Assembly: GCA_964450435.1 (NCBI GenBank)
Contig: CAYVCX010000013.1
Span: 1-50,309, forward strand
From: SKLM01 sp964450435
Lineage (GTDB): Bacteria > Chloroflexota > Anaerolineae > B4-G1
Reading direction: 5' to 3'
Length of the DNA: 50,309 nt
The position numbers were made by a program, and so were the translations under genes. The notes beneath the pieces were generated by a model. It was not told the origin of the DNA. It did no database searches and saw nothing but the letters and a program-made list of their open reading frames with translations. Every line of letters begins with the position of its first letter. Position 1 is the first letter of the stretch. This document shows positions 43,666 through 50,304 of the stretch, piece by piece.

Positions 43666-44493
43666 CTACTCGTCCTCCACCAGCTTCTTGCCCGTCAGGT
43701 CCATGAAGACGTCCTCCAGCGTCGGCCCGTGACCGTTCGAGCGTTCGACGCGGGCCTTCAGGCCGGCGGGCGTGTCCAGCGCCACGATGCGTCCCTCGTC
43801 CAGGATGGCGATGCGATCGCACAGGGCCTCCGCCTCCTGCATATCGTGCGTCGTGAGCAGGATGGTGGCGTCGTGCGTATCGCGCAGCTCCCGAAGGAAG
43901 GCCTGCACCTCCCGCTTCGATCGGGGATCGAGCCCCGTCGTCGGCTCGTCTAGCAGAAGGAGGATCGGCTGGGTCAGGAAGGCGCGGGCCGCCGCCACCT
44001 TCTGCTGCATCCCCCGGCTCATCTCCTCCATCGGCCGGTAGATGACGTCCTTCTTCAAGCCGAGCCGGGTCAGGATTGCCACCGCGCGCTTCCGGGCCTC
44101 GTCGCCGCCCACCCCGTAGAGACGGGCGCCGTAGAGGAGGTTCTCCATAGGCGTCAGCTTCTTGAAGAAGGAAGCCTCCACGGAGACACGATTGATGAGC
44201 CGCTTGACGGTCATTTCCTCCTCGCGGACGTCGTGTCCGAATACGAGGATGGTGCCCTCGTCCGGGACGAGCAAGGTGGATATGCAGCGCACCAGGGTCG
44301 ACTTCCCGGACCCGTTGGGACCGAGGATGCCAAAGACCTCGCCGCGGCGGACCTGGAGAGTGACGTCGGCGACGGCGCGGACAGTCTTGCGGCTGTCGCC
44401 GTTCCGGTTCCACGGCCAGTGGAACCCCTCGCTCTTGATAAATTGTTTTTTGACGCCTGAGACGTCGAGTGCGAGATCCATACGATGAACCAT
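43666..44493 (-). CDS. ABC-2 type exporter, ATPase subunit
   Basis: 275 aa, ATG 44493 with AGGAGG upstream. Walker A GPNGSGKST near 59-67, Q-loop region in VSVEASFFKKLTP, signature-like MSRGMQQKVAAARA (SRGMQ in place of SGGQ, as in many ABC-2 ATPases), Walker B LLLLDEPTTGLDP and H-loop LTTHDMQEAEAL. The N-terminus has an insert (EGFHWPWNRNGDSRKTVR) between the first strand and Walker A. The protein powers export by the permease at 42712. Expression is likely set by the leader region at 44543-44806. Confidence 0.92.
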   Translation of the reverse strand: MVHRMDLALDVSGVKKQFIKSEGFHWPWNRNGDSRKTVRAVADVTLQVRRGEVFGILGPNGSGKSTLVRCISTLLVPDEGTILVFGHDVREEEMTVKRLINRVSVEASFFKKLTPMENLLYGARLYGVGGDEARKRAVAILTRLGLKKDVIYRPMEEMSRGMQQKVAAARAFLTQPILLLLDEPTTGLDPRSKREVQAFLRELRDTHDATILLTTHDMQEAEALCDRIAILDEGRIVALDTPAGLKARVERSNGHGPTLEDVFMDLTGKKLVEDE

Positions 44494-44543
44494 CGTGTAC
44501 CTCCTGGTGTGTCCCTATCCGGTGGATCGGTGTGCCCGGGAAC

Positions 44544-44571
44544 GAAAAAGGCCGTGGAGACCCACGGCCTT
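44544..44571 (-). terminator. Second intrinsic terminator in the exporter leader
   Basis: Minus strand: AAGGCCGTGG (44571-44562), loop of 4, CCACGGCCTT (44557-44548) followed by TTT CG TT. It is a 10-bp perfect stem with a T-run, 50 bases before the ATPase ATG. Its 3-prime arm can also pair perfectly with the AGGCCGTGG of the first terminator's 5-prime arm. Confidence 0.85.
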
Positions 44572-44596
44572 GCACAGGAACACCAGGATGTGACAA

Positions 44597-44633
44597 GAAA
44601 AAAGGCCGCGGGCGTCGCAATCGCCCACGGCCT
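44597..44633 (-). terminator. First intrinsic terminator (attenuator) in the exporter leader
   Basis: Minus strand: AGGCCGTGGGCG (44633-44622), 7-base loop, CGCCCGCGGCCT (44614-44603), one G-T wobble, followed by TTTTTCTT. This is a textbook rho-independent terminator, 23 bases after the leader-peptide stop and 104 bases before the exporter ATG. Its 5-prime arm plus loop (44625-44614) can instead pair with the end of the leader reading frame. Confidence 0.9.
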
Positions 44634-44655
44634 CGTTCAGACTACTCTAGCTCAA

Positions 44656-44748
44656 CTACCGACAGGCGCACTGCGACCAGGGCAACTGGGCTCCGCCGCT
44701 GTCGCGAAGCCGGGTCGCTACGAAGTTGTTGATCGTCACAATGCGCAT
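44656..44748 (-). CDS. Leader peptide of the ABC-2 exporter operon
   Basis: 30 aa, beginning MRIVTINNFVATRLRD and ending QLPWSQCACR. AGGAGG (44763-44758) is nine bases upstream and the promoter -10 is only ~16 bases further. Codons 10-12 (GCGACC, 44718-44713) can pair with GGTCGC at codons 24-26 (segments 1:2). Codons 24-28 (44677-44665) can pair over 12 base pairs, with one bulge and one wobble, with the first terminator's arm and loop (segments 2:3). Ribosome position would thus choose between terminator and antiterminator. Stalling at the late Cys codons would mask segment 2, so sensing of early stalls, as by ribosome-targeting drugs, fits better than cysteine sensing. Confidence 0.75.
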   Translation of the reverse strand: MRIVTINNFVATRLRDSGGAQLPWSQCACR

Positions 44749-44778
44749 ATCACACGTCCTCCTAGAGAAGATTCGCGG

Positions 44779-44806
44779 ATTATACTACGGAGTTGAGGGA
44801 TGTCAA
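44779..44806 (-). promoter_or_regulatory. Consensus sigma-70 promoter of the exporter operon
   Basis: Minus strand: TTGACA (44801-44806) and TATAAT (44779-44784), both perfect, with a 16-base spacer. Start near 44772, so the leader-peptide ribosome site is almost at the 5-prime end. A promoter this strong suggests constitutive initiation with control by termination. Confidence 0.88.
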
Positions 44807-44927
44807 GTCGGGGCTTACTGTCTTTCCGGACGTGTAGCACCGGCCTGGAAAGACCGGTGCCGCGGTGTCTGCGCAGCACGGCTGGCTGCGCAGGTGGATT
44901 CACCAGGCCGAGTTCCGCTCCTCTCGA

Positions 44928-44955
44928 TTGCGCGCAGCTTGCGCTGTGCTATAAT
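44928..44955 (+). promoter_or_regulatory. Promoter of the tRNA-Ser gene
   Basis: TTGCGC (44928-44933), 16-base spacer, TATAAT (44950-44955) with TGC before it (extended -10). Start near 44962, about 15 bases before the tRNA. Upstream, 44837-44893 has two hairpins (GCACCGG/CCGGTGC and CTGCGCA/TGCGCAG) of unknown role between the divergent promoters. Confidence 0.75.
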
Positions 44956-44976
44956 AGTTGTCGTCGAAAGAGAACC

Positions 44977-45065
44977 GGAAGGGTGCCGGAGTGGACGAAC
45001 GGGGCGGTCTCGAAAACCGCTGTGGTCATTATTGGCCACCGAGGGTTCGAATCCCTCCCCTTCCG
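44977..45065 (+). tRNA. tRNA-Ser (anticodon CGA)
   Basis: Acceptor GGAAGGG (44977-44983) pairs with CCCTTCC (45058-45064), discriminator G at 45065; the CCA end is not encoded. Anticodon stem GCGGT/ACCGC with loop CTCGAAA puts CGA at 45011-45013, reading UCG codons. A long variable arm (GTGGTCATTATTGGCCAC) and the T-arm GAGGGTTCGAATCCCTC confirm a class II serine tRNA. Confidence 0.97.
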
Positions 45066-45071
45066 CCTGAT

Positions 45072-45108
45072 AGGCCCTTTGCTCACCCGGGCAAGGGGCT
45101 TCTTGTTG
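45072..45108 (+). terminator. Rho-independent terminator after tRNA-Ser
   Basis: GCCCTTTGC (45074-45082) pairs with GCAAGGGGC (45091-45099), 9 bp with one wobble, followed by TTCTTGTTGT. It also lies at the convergent end of the minus-strand AcnX gene. Confidence 0.75.
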
Positions 45109-45116
45109 TCTATCAC

Positions 45117-45518
45117 TCAAAGGGCGGGAGAGACGACGACCTGGTCGCCGCGAATCTCGACCCAGTCGCCGGTGTGGATGCAAGAGAGGTCGACGTGATC
45201 GACCATGGGGATGCCGGCGATGACGGCCCCGACGGCGACCACGGGGTCGGCCTCGGCGTTGACGATGGCGGCAGGAGCCAAGCCGTTGCGAGCCAGGCGG
45301 TAGAGGGTGTAGGAGCCGACGGTGCTCCCCTTCCCGGTGGGGAAGACGAGCACGCGGCCGGCTACGCTGTGTCCCTCCAGGAGGTGTCCAGGCTCGATGA
45401 CGAGCCCGGTGTCGGGGTCGACGCCGCCGAGGAAGCCAATGGGTTCGGTTGACACCAGGGCGACCCCCTCAGCGAGGCCCCCTTTGACTACTCGGGCGGG
45501 GAGATGGGTGTCAGGCAT
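45117..45518 (-). CDS. Aconitase X swivel-domain (small subunit) protein
   Basis: 133 aa from ATG 45518; a GTG at 45566 would add 16 residues. It matches the AcnX small subunit (DUF126): VVKGGLAEGVALVSTEPIGF, LGGVDPDTGLVI, GHSVAGRVLVFPTGKGST VGSY-type block and AIIAGIP-like VGAVIAGIPMVDHV. In two-subunit AcnX enzymes this swivel domain joins a large catalytic [Fe-S] subunit; one characterised role is phosphomevalonate dehydratase of the archaeal mevalonate pathway, another is hydroxyproline breakdown. The large-subunit gene is not next to it here, so the substrate cannot be guessed safely. Confidence 0.85.
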   Translation of the reverse strand: MPDTHLPARVVKGGLAEGVALVSTEPIGFLGGVDPDTGLVIEPGHLLEGHSVAGRVLVFPTGKGSTVGSYTLYRLARNGLAPAAIVNAEADPVVAVGAVIAGIPMVDHVDLSCIHTGDWVEIRGDQVVVSPAL

Positions 45519-45692
45519 GACGAGGATGCACGTCGGCTCTATCGCGTCGCGCAGGAAGGCCGTCACGGGTTCCGGACGAACCTTGCGAAGGCTGCTCCGA
45601 GATCCTCAACGCGAGCAGTCGCTCCCTATGCAACACACTTCTCGTTCCAGGGGTACGGGTCTGGATATTCCCAAGGCAAGCCGTGTACTACA

Positions 45693-47642
45693 CTACCACT
45701 CCAGGTCGAAGCTCTCGGCGTTCCAGAACGGGGTCTGCTGGCTGGGATCGAGGGTGACGCCTGTGACCTGCGGGCCGACGACGAGCAGCCGGGGCACGAA
45801 GTAAAGCGGCAGCACCGGGAGATCCCGTGAGAAAATGGCCTGCGCCTGCTGGTGGTACTGCTGATGCTCCTCGGTCCCGTACAGCGCCCTCACGGCTGCC
45901 TGGCAGGCCTGGTCGTAGGCCTCGCTCTCGTAGCCCGGGTTGTTGAAGGTACTCCACCAGTTGCCCTCGCGCGGGATCTGTGTCGAGAGGTACATCTCGC
46001 ACGGCGCGTCTATCCAGTTGAGCCAGGAGAAGAGCGCCAGGTCGAACTGCCGGCCGAACACGGGGCCGTCCGGGCCGTCGGCGTAGAACGTGCCGGGAGG
46101 GAGGTAGCGTGGGGCCATGCGGATGCCGCAGTCGGCCAAGTTCTCCTCCAGGATTTCGGCTGTGCGCTCCCGCGGCACGTCCCCCGCGGTGGTCAGGAGG
46201 GTGACGGAGAAAGGCGTTCCGCTGGCAATGCCGGGGACGTCCCGGGCCTCCCAGATGCCGCCCTCGTCCGCGTCCTGCCAGCCGGCCTCCTCCAGCAGGG
46301 TGCGGCCTGCCGCCGGGTCGTAGGGCCAGAGATGCAACTGATCCGCGGCGTACAGGGGATGGTCCGGCGGCACGTAGCTGTGGGCCAGGACCCCCTCGGC
46401 GTAGGGGAAGGACTCCTGAGCGATGCGCTGTCGGTCGATGCAGTGGGCGACAGCCTGGCGGGTCTGAGCAGCGGCGAAGAACGGGACCCGTTCCGCCCAG
46501 GGTGCAGGCTGGATGCTGAAGTCGAGGTGCTCCCACTCGCCGCCCGCCGACGAGATCAGACGGGCCTGATCTGCCTCGACGGCATCCCACAGTGGTGCGG
46601 GAGGGATGTCGCCGACGAGGTCCCGGGTTATCATATGACAGTCCCCGGCGAGCAGCATCTGAACGGCCTGCGCGACGTCGTCGACGAAACGGAAGGTGAG
46701 GCTATCGAGATGCGGCAGCCCCTCGGGCGCGCGGAAGTAGTGCGGGTTGGGCAGGAGGGTGATCCGCTCGCCCTTCACCCACTCGTCGAGGACGAACGGG
46801 CCCCATCCCAGAGGCTGACGCCGGGCGACATCCGACTGGTGCAGTTGCTCCACCTCTACGCCCTCCAGGGCATGTTGCGGGAGCGGGTGGTAGAAATTGA
46901 GGATGTAGGTCGTATCTCGATATCCCGGGACGCCGGTCCACACGACGGTCCGTTCGCCCGCCAGCTCGTAGCCAGCCGTGCGCGAGACCTGCCGGCTGAG
47001 CGAGGCATCTGGGAGGGCAGCGGCGACCTCGTAGCCGTACCGCGAGTCGGCGGCGGTCAGCGCCTCCCCGTCCGACCAGCTGACGTCGGCGCGCAGGGTG
47101 AACGTGACCACTATCTGAGTCGTGGTGATCACGCCGCCCTGAAAGGTGACCAGTTCGCCGACGCTGTCGTGGAGGGTGACGTTGGGCGCCAACTCGACCA
47201 CTTCATCGTCCGCGCCGAGCACGATGTCTCCCTCCCCGACCTTGGCGGTCCGGATGGCGGCGCCGCCGTTGTCCAGGCTGGGCAAGCTCTCCAGTATGAT
47301 CGGCTCTGGCTGGTAGGTGAGCACGTCGATGGGGCCATCGTAGATGGCGTCCAGCACGTTACGGGCCGCCGGGGACAGCCCGGTGTAGACGAAGAGCGAG
47401 TCCGGCTCCTCTCCCTGGCAGATGGTGAGGTGTTTCGGCGGCACGGGTGTGGGTGTGGGAGTCGGGAACGGGGTGCTCTCTTCGGTCGGCGGGACCTGGG
47501 GCGTCGGCGAGGACGCATCGGGCACGATGGTCGGACCCGGGGGCAAGGGTGGCCCGCACGCAGCGGCGAGACTGATCACGAGCGACGTGGCTATAATGGG
47601 AACGAAACGACAGGTCTGAGGTTGCCTGGTATATGAATGCAT
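45693..47642 (-). CDS. Peptide-type ABC transporter substrate-binding lipoprotein, orphan
   Basis: 649 aa from ATG 47642; a GTG at 47654 is possible. The signal ends in the lipobox LAAAC, then a Pro/Thr linker (PTPQVPPTEESTPFPTPTPT) leads to an SBP_bac_5 domain with SWSDGEALTAADSRYGYEV, GWGPFVLDEWVKGERITL, RQAVAHCIDRQRIAQ and the typical NNPGYESEAYDQACQ near the end. No permease or ATPase lies beside it; it starts 23 bases after the proS stop and seems co-transcribed with proS. It may serve one of the importers in 1-20488 or a system elsewhere, or act as a receptor. Confidence 0.9.
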   Translation of the reverse strand: MHSYTRQPQTCRFVPIIATSLVISLAAACGPPLPPGPTIVPDASSPTPQVPPTEESTPFPTPTPTPVPPKHLTICQGEEPDSLFVYTGLSPAARNVLDAIYDGPIDVLTYQPEPIILESLPSLDNGGAAIRTAKVGEGDIVLGADDEVVELAPNVTLHDSVGELVTFQGGVITTTQIVVTFTLRADVSWSDGEALTAADSRYGYEVAAALPDASLSRQVSRTAGYELAGERTVVWTGVPGYRDTTYILNFYHPLPQHALEGVEVEQLHQSDVARRQPLGWGPFVLDEWVKGERITLLPNPHYFRAPEGLPHLDSLTFRFVDDVAQAVQMLLAGDCHMITRDLVGDIPPAPLWDAVEADQARLISSAGGEWEHLDFSIQPAPWAERVPFFAAAQTRQAVAHCIDRQRIAQESFPYAEGVLAHSYVPPDHPLYAADQLHLWPYDPAAGRTLLEEAGWQDADEGGIWEARDVPGIASGTPFSVTLLTTAGDVPRERTAEILEENLADCGIRMAPRYLPPGTFYADGPDGPVFGRQFDLALFSWLNWIDAPCEMYLSTQIPREGNWWSTFNNPGYESEAYDQACQAAVRALYGTEEHQQYHQQAQAIFSRDLPVLPLYFVPRLLVVGPQVTGVTLDPSQQTPFWNAESFDLEW

Positions 47643-47665
47643 AGGCTGAATCACTGCCCCGTGGG

Positions 47666-49102
47666 TTAGTATGCTCTGCCGAAGACGGCGCGCTCACCGG
47701 CCTCGCCGCCGCAGTGGATACACGAGCCCCGGCCTGCGTCCTGATCCAGGGGGATGCAGCGGAGGGTGGCTTTGGTGTCCTCCTTGATCTGAGCCTCGCA
47801 CGCCGCGTCGCCACACCACCAGGAATAGGCAAACCCTTTCGACACGGCCTCCTGGAAAGCCTGGTAGTCGTCTGGATCGTATGTGTGTTCCTCGCGGAAG
47901 GCGAGGGCCCGATCGTAGAGATTCTGCTGGATGGCGTCCAGCGTCTCCCGCACGGCCTCCCTGAGACCGTCTCCCAGGGGGACGGTGCGCTTTCTGGCAC
48001 GTCCTTCGAGGTCACGCCGGGCCAGGACGACCTGTCCCTGCTCCACATCCCGGGGGCCAATCTCGATGCGCAGCGGGACGCCGCGCATCTCCCACTCGTT
48101 GAACTTCCATCCCGGCGAATAGGCGTCCCGGTCGTCCACGTGGATGCGCATGCCAGCCCCCAGAGCGGCCTTCACCTGCTCGACGACCTCGGAGACCTGG
48201 GTGTGCTGTTCCTCGTCCTTCCAGATGGGCACGACAACCAGCTGATGGGGGGCGAGCTTCGGCGGCAGGATGAGGCCCTGGTCGTCGCCGTGGGCCATGA
48301 CCACGGCGCCCACCATCCGGGTGCTGACGCCCCAGCTGGTGGTCCAGACGTGCTGGAGCTCGTTGTTCTCGTCCAGGTACTGGATGTCGAAGGCCCGGGC
48401 GAAGTTCTGACCCAGGAAATGACTGGTGCCGGCCTGGAGGGCCCGGTAGTCGCCCATCATCGCCTCGATGGTGTAGCTCGTCACGGCGCCGGCGAACTTG
48501 TCGCTCTCGCTCTTCCGTCCGGCGATGACGGGCAGGGCGGCGTCCTTGACAGAGAAATCGACGTAGACATCGAGCATGCGTAGCGTCTCCTCGCGGGCCT
48601 CCTCGGCGGTGGCGTGGGCCGTGTGGCCCTCCTGCCAAAGGAACTCTGTTGTGCGGAGGAAGGGGCGGGTGCGCATCTCCCAGCGGACCACATTGGCCCA
48701 CTGGTTGATGAGCAGGGGGAGATCACGGTAGGACTGGATCCAGTCCGCGTACATGTGCCCGATGATTGTCTCTGAGGTGGGCCGCACCACGAGGGGTTCC
48801 TCGAGCTCCTTTCCGCCCCCGTGGGTGACCACGGCCAGCTCGGGCGAGAAGCCGGCCACGTGCTCGCTCTCCTTCTGGATGAAACTCAGCGGGATGAGCA
48901 AGGGGAAGTAGGCGTTAACGTGGCCCGTCGCCTTGAAGCGGGTGTCGAGGCCCTCCTTGATGTTCTCCCACAACGTGTAGCCGTAGGGCTTGATTACCAT
49001 GCATCCCTTGACGGGCGCGTAGTCGGCCAGATCGGTCTTCTGTACGACGTCGGTGTACCAGCGAGAGTAGTCCTCGCTGCGGGGTGTGATTTGCTCAGCC
49101 AT
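47666..49102 (-). CDS. proS: Prolyl-tRNA synthetase, short archaeal/eukaryal type
   Basis: 478 aa, ATG 49102 with AAAGGAGAAG upstream. It charges tRNA-Pro. Class II motifs are seen in PLLIPLSFIQKESEH, EPLVVRPTSETIIGHMYADW (motif 2 region with the proline-binding TSE), WEMRTRPFLRTTEFLWQEGH and the motif 3 area near HGDDQGLILPPKLAP. The anticodon-binding domain follows, and the C-terminal zinc-binding part has CGDAACEAQ and CIHCGGEAGERAVFGRAY-like cysteines. This is the ~480-aa type without the editing insert that sits between motifs 2 and 3 in most bacterial ProRS. Upstream, the transcript begins with a proline-rich leader. Confidence 0.95.
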   Translation of the reverse strand: MAEQITPRSEDYSRWYTDVVQKTDLADYAPVKGCMVIKPYGYTLWENIKEGLDTRFKATGHVNAYFPLLIPLSFIQKESEHVAGFSPELAVVTHGGGKELEEPLVVRPTSETIIGHMYADWIQSYRDLPLLINQWANVVRWEMRTRPFLRTTEFLWQEGHTAHATAEEAREETLRMLDVYVDFSVKDAALPVIAGRKSESDKFAGAVTSYTIEAMMGDYRALQAGTSHFLGQNFARAFDIQYLDENNELQHVWTTSWGVSTRMVGAVVMAHGDDQGLILPPKLAPHQLVVVPIWKDEEQHTQVSEVVEQVKAALGAGMRIHVDDRDAYSPGWKFNEWEMRGVPLRIEIGPRDVEQGQVVLARRDLEGRARKRTVPLGDGLREAVRETLDAIQQNLYDRALAFREEHTYDPDDYQAFQEAVSKGFAYSWWCGDAACEAQIKEDTKATLRCIPLDQDAGRGSCIHCGGEAGERAVFGRAY

Positions 49103-49180
49103 CTTCTTCTCCTTTGCTCCCTTTAGAACTGGTGCGTCAACTCGATGCGCCGTGGGAAGATAAGTCCCGGCCCTGGGATC

Positions 49181-49801
49181 TCAGAAGTCGATCACCCGGA
49201 AAGGGTGGACGTTGATCACCTCGGTGCGGGCGTATTGGGTGCGGGTCGGTTGTGGCCCGTACACGTGCTTGTGCCCGTGGAGCAGATAGCGCGGCTCGAA
49301 ATGATCCATGAAGGCGAGAAACGTCTCGAAGCCGCGGTGGGCGCAGTCGTCGCCGTCGTGGATCCCCCGCGGCGGCGAGTGAGTGATCAGCACGTCGAGG
49401 AAGCGCCCACTCCGCATCCGGTTCAGGAGGAGCGCTGGCGCCAGACGCCATACCTTCCAGGCCATCTGGCGCTCGGTGTACTGGTATGGGGCCCCGGGTT
49501 TGTAGCGCGCCGAGCCTTCGAGGCCCGCGAGGAGGAGCCCCTGCGCCTCCGCAGCCCTGCCATCGAGATCGAGCCAGCCCCCTGGCTCGGTCAGCGTCCT
49601 CCCGTTTGCCGTGTACTCGGGGTGATCGTGATTTCCGTGTACGAAAAAACAGGGCACGTTCAGCATGCACACTATGAACTCCAGGTACGAGTAGGGCAGA
49701 TCGCCGCAAGAGACGACCACGTCGACGGCGCCGAATCGCTCCTCAATGCGGTCGTCGTACACAGCATCGGCCACCTGGTCGCTCACGGCGAGGATCCTCA
49801 C
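49181..49801 (-). CDS. Calcineurin-like metallophosphoesterase
   Basis: 206 aa from GTG 49801, which starts five bases after the stop of the preceding gene; the frame is open further but only as an overlap. Motifs: RILAVSDQVAD (the usual D-x-H is SDQ here, so His is replaced), SCGDLPYSY, VHGNHD, ITHSPPRG and LHGHKH with the metal-binding His residues. The family hydrolyses phosphomono- or diesters, for instance of nucleotides. The SDQ change at the first metal site may alter metal use. It sits between the mazG-like gene and proS and is co-transcribed with them. Confidence 0.85.
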   Translation of the reverse strand: MRILAVSDQVADAVYDDRIEERFGAVDVVVSCGDLPYSYLEFIVCMLNVPCFFVHGNHDHPEYTANGRTLTEPGGWLDLDGRAAEAQGLLLAGLEGSARYKPGAPYQYTERQMAWKVWRLAPALLLNRMRSGRFLDVLITHSPPRGIHDGDDCAHRGFETFLAFMDHFEPRYLLHGHKHVYGPQPTRTQYARTEVINVHPFRVIDF

Positions 49802-49805
49802 CGGC

Positions 49806-50114
49806 CTAGTCCCGCGACCATCTGCGCCGGTAGTTCGAGCGCAGCTTGTCGAGGACGGCCTGCTCCAGGTCGATCTGCTCCAGGTAAGCCAGTTGGAGCA
49901 GATAGAGGGCCACGTCGGCCAGCTCCGCCGCCAGGGCGTCCGGGTCTGCCTCCTCGTCCCACTGGTAATGCTCGAGCACCTCGGCTGCCTCCAGCGAGAG
50001 CGAGATGGCGATATTGCGGGGCGTCTGGGGTGACGATGATCTCTCATCGTACCATCCCATCGCCTCCACGAAGCGGTTCATCTCGTCGGTCAGTTCCTCG
50101 AGCGTTAACGACAT
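49806..50114 (-). CDS. MazG-like nucleotide pyrophosphohydrolase
   Basis: 102 aa from ATG 50114. All-alpha NTP-PPase of the MazG-like type: LTDEMNRFVEAMGWY, SLSLEAAEVLEHYQW (first ExxE part) and ELADVALYLLQLAYLEQ (ExxD part), the acidic residues that hold magnesium. Such enzymes cut nucleoside triphosphates, often damaged ones, to the monophosphate and pyrophosphate. First gene of the operon after the attenuator, only 17 bases from the terminator; ribosome site weak. Gene order mazG-like, phosphoesterase, proS is tight. Confidence 0.88.
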   Translation of the reverse strand: MSLTLEELTDEMNRFVEAMGWYDERSSSPQTPRNIAISLSLEAAEVLEHYQWDEEADPDALAAELADVALYLLQLAYLEQIDLEQAVLDKLRSNYRRRWSRD

Positions 50115-50130
50115 TGTCCCGCTATGACAC

Positions 50131-50161
50131 AAAAACCAGCCCTCTCGGTCTGGAGGGCTGG
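50131..50161 (-). terminator. Intrinsic terminator (attenuator) before the mazG-proS operon
   Basis: Minus strand: CCAGCCCTC (50161-50153), 8-base loop, GAGGGCTGG (50144-50136), then TTTTT (50135-50131). It lies between the promoter at 50276-50304 and the first gene at 50114, 44 bases after the leader-peptide stop, so it can only be an attenuator for this operon. Its 5-prime arm can pair instead with 50204-50185. Confidence 0.9.
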
Positions 50162-50205
50162 CTTCCGTACGATTTGAGCCTGTCCCAGCACGCCTGCCCA
50201 GACCA

Positions 50206-50265
50206 TCAGTCCGGCGGTGGCGGGGGAGGGGAGCCAGGAAGACGCAGAATCAACCCAGAGCACAT
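50206..50265 (-). CDS. Proline-rich leader peptide of the mazG-proS operon
   Basis: 19 aa: MCSGLILRLPGSPPPPPPD. Six consecutive Pro codons (CCT CCC CCG CCA CCG CCG, 50229-50212) plus one earlier. The ATG is about 4-5 bases from the predicted start of transcription, so it is near-leaderless (AGGACA before it). Just after the stop, GGTCTGG, AGG and GCTGG (50204-50185) can pair with the terminator's CCAGC, CCT and CCAGACC, 15 pairs with small bulges, forming an antiterminator. Shortage of prolyl-tRNA would stall the ribosome on the Pro run and leave this segment free, switching on proS. Classical attenuation; inferred from sequence alone. Confidence 0.85.
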   Translation of the reverse strand: MCSGLILRLPGSPPPPPPD

Positions 50266-50275
50266 TGTCCTGGGG

Positions 50276-50304
50276 AGTATACTATGAAAAGGTGATGCTG
50301 TCAA
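50276..50304 (-). promoter_or_regulatory. Consensus promoter of the mazG-proS operon
   Basis: Minus strand: TTGACA (50299-50304), 17-base spacer, TATACT (50276-50281). Start near 50269-50270. It feeds the proline leader and the terminator at 50131-50161. Confidence 0.85.

Noticed and set aside
44485..44796. Open frame on the plus strand across the exporter leader
   Set aside because: It runs antisense to a region fully explained by promoter, leader peptide and terminators.
45567..45640. Coding-like tail (VEDLGAAFARFVRNP) upstream of the AcnX gene, as if a large-subunit remnant
   Set aside because: Only about 20 codons, bounded by a stop, with no match that I can recognise to AcnX large subunits.
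49103..49180. Possible T-box or separate promoter directly before proS
   Set aside because: No T-box core AGGGTGG or specifier stem; TTGACG occurs but has no -10 at the right distance. Control is better explained by the leader at 50206-50265.
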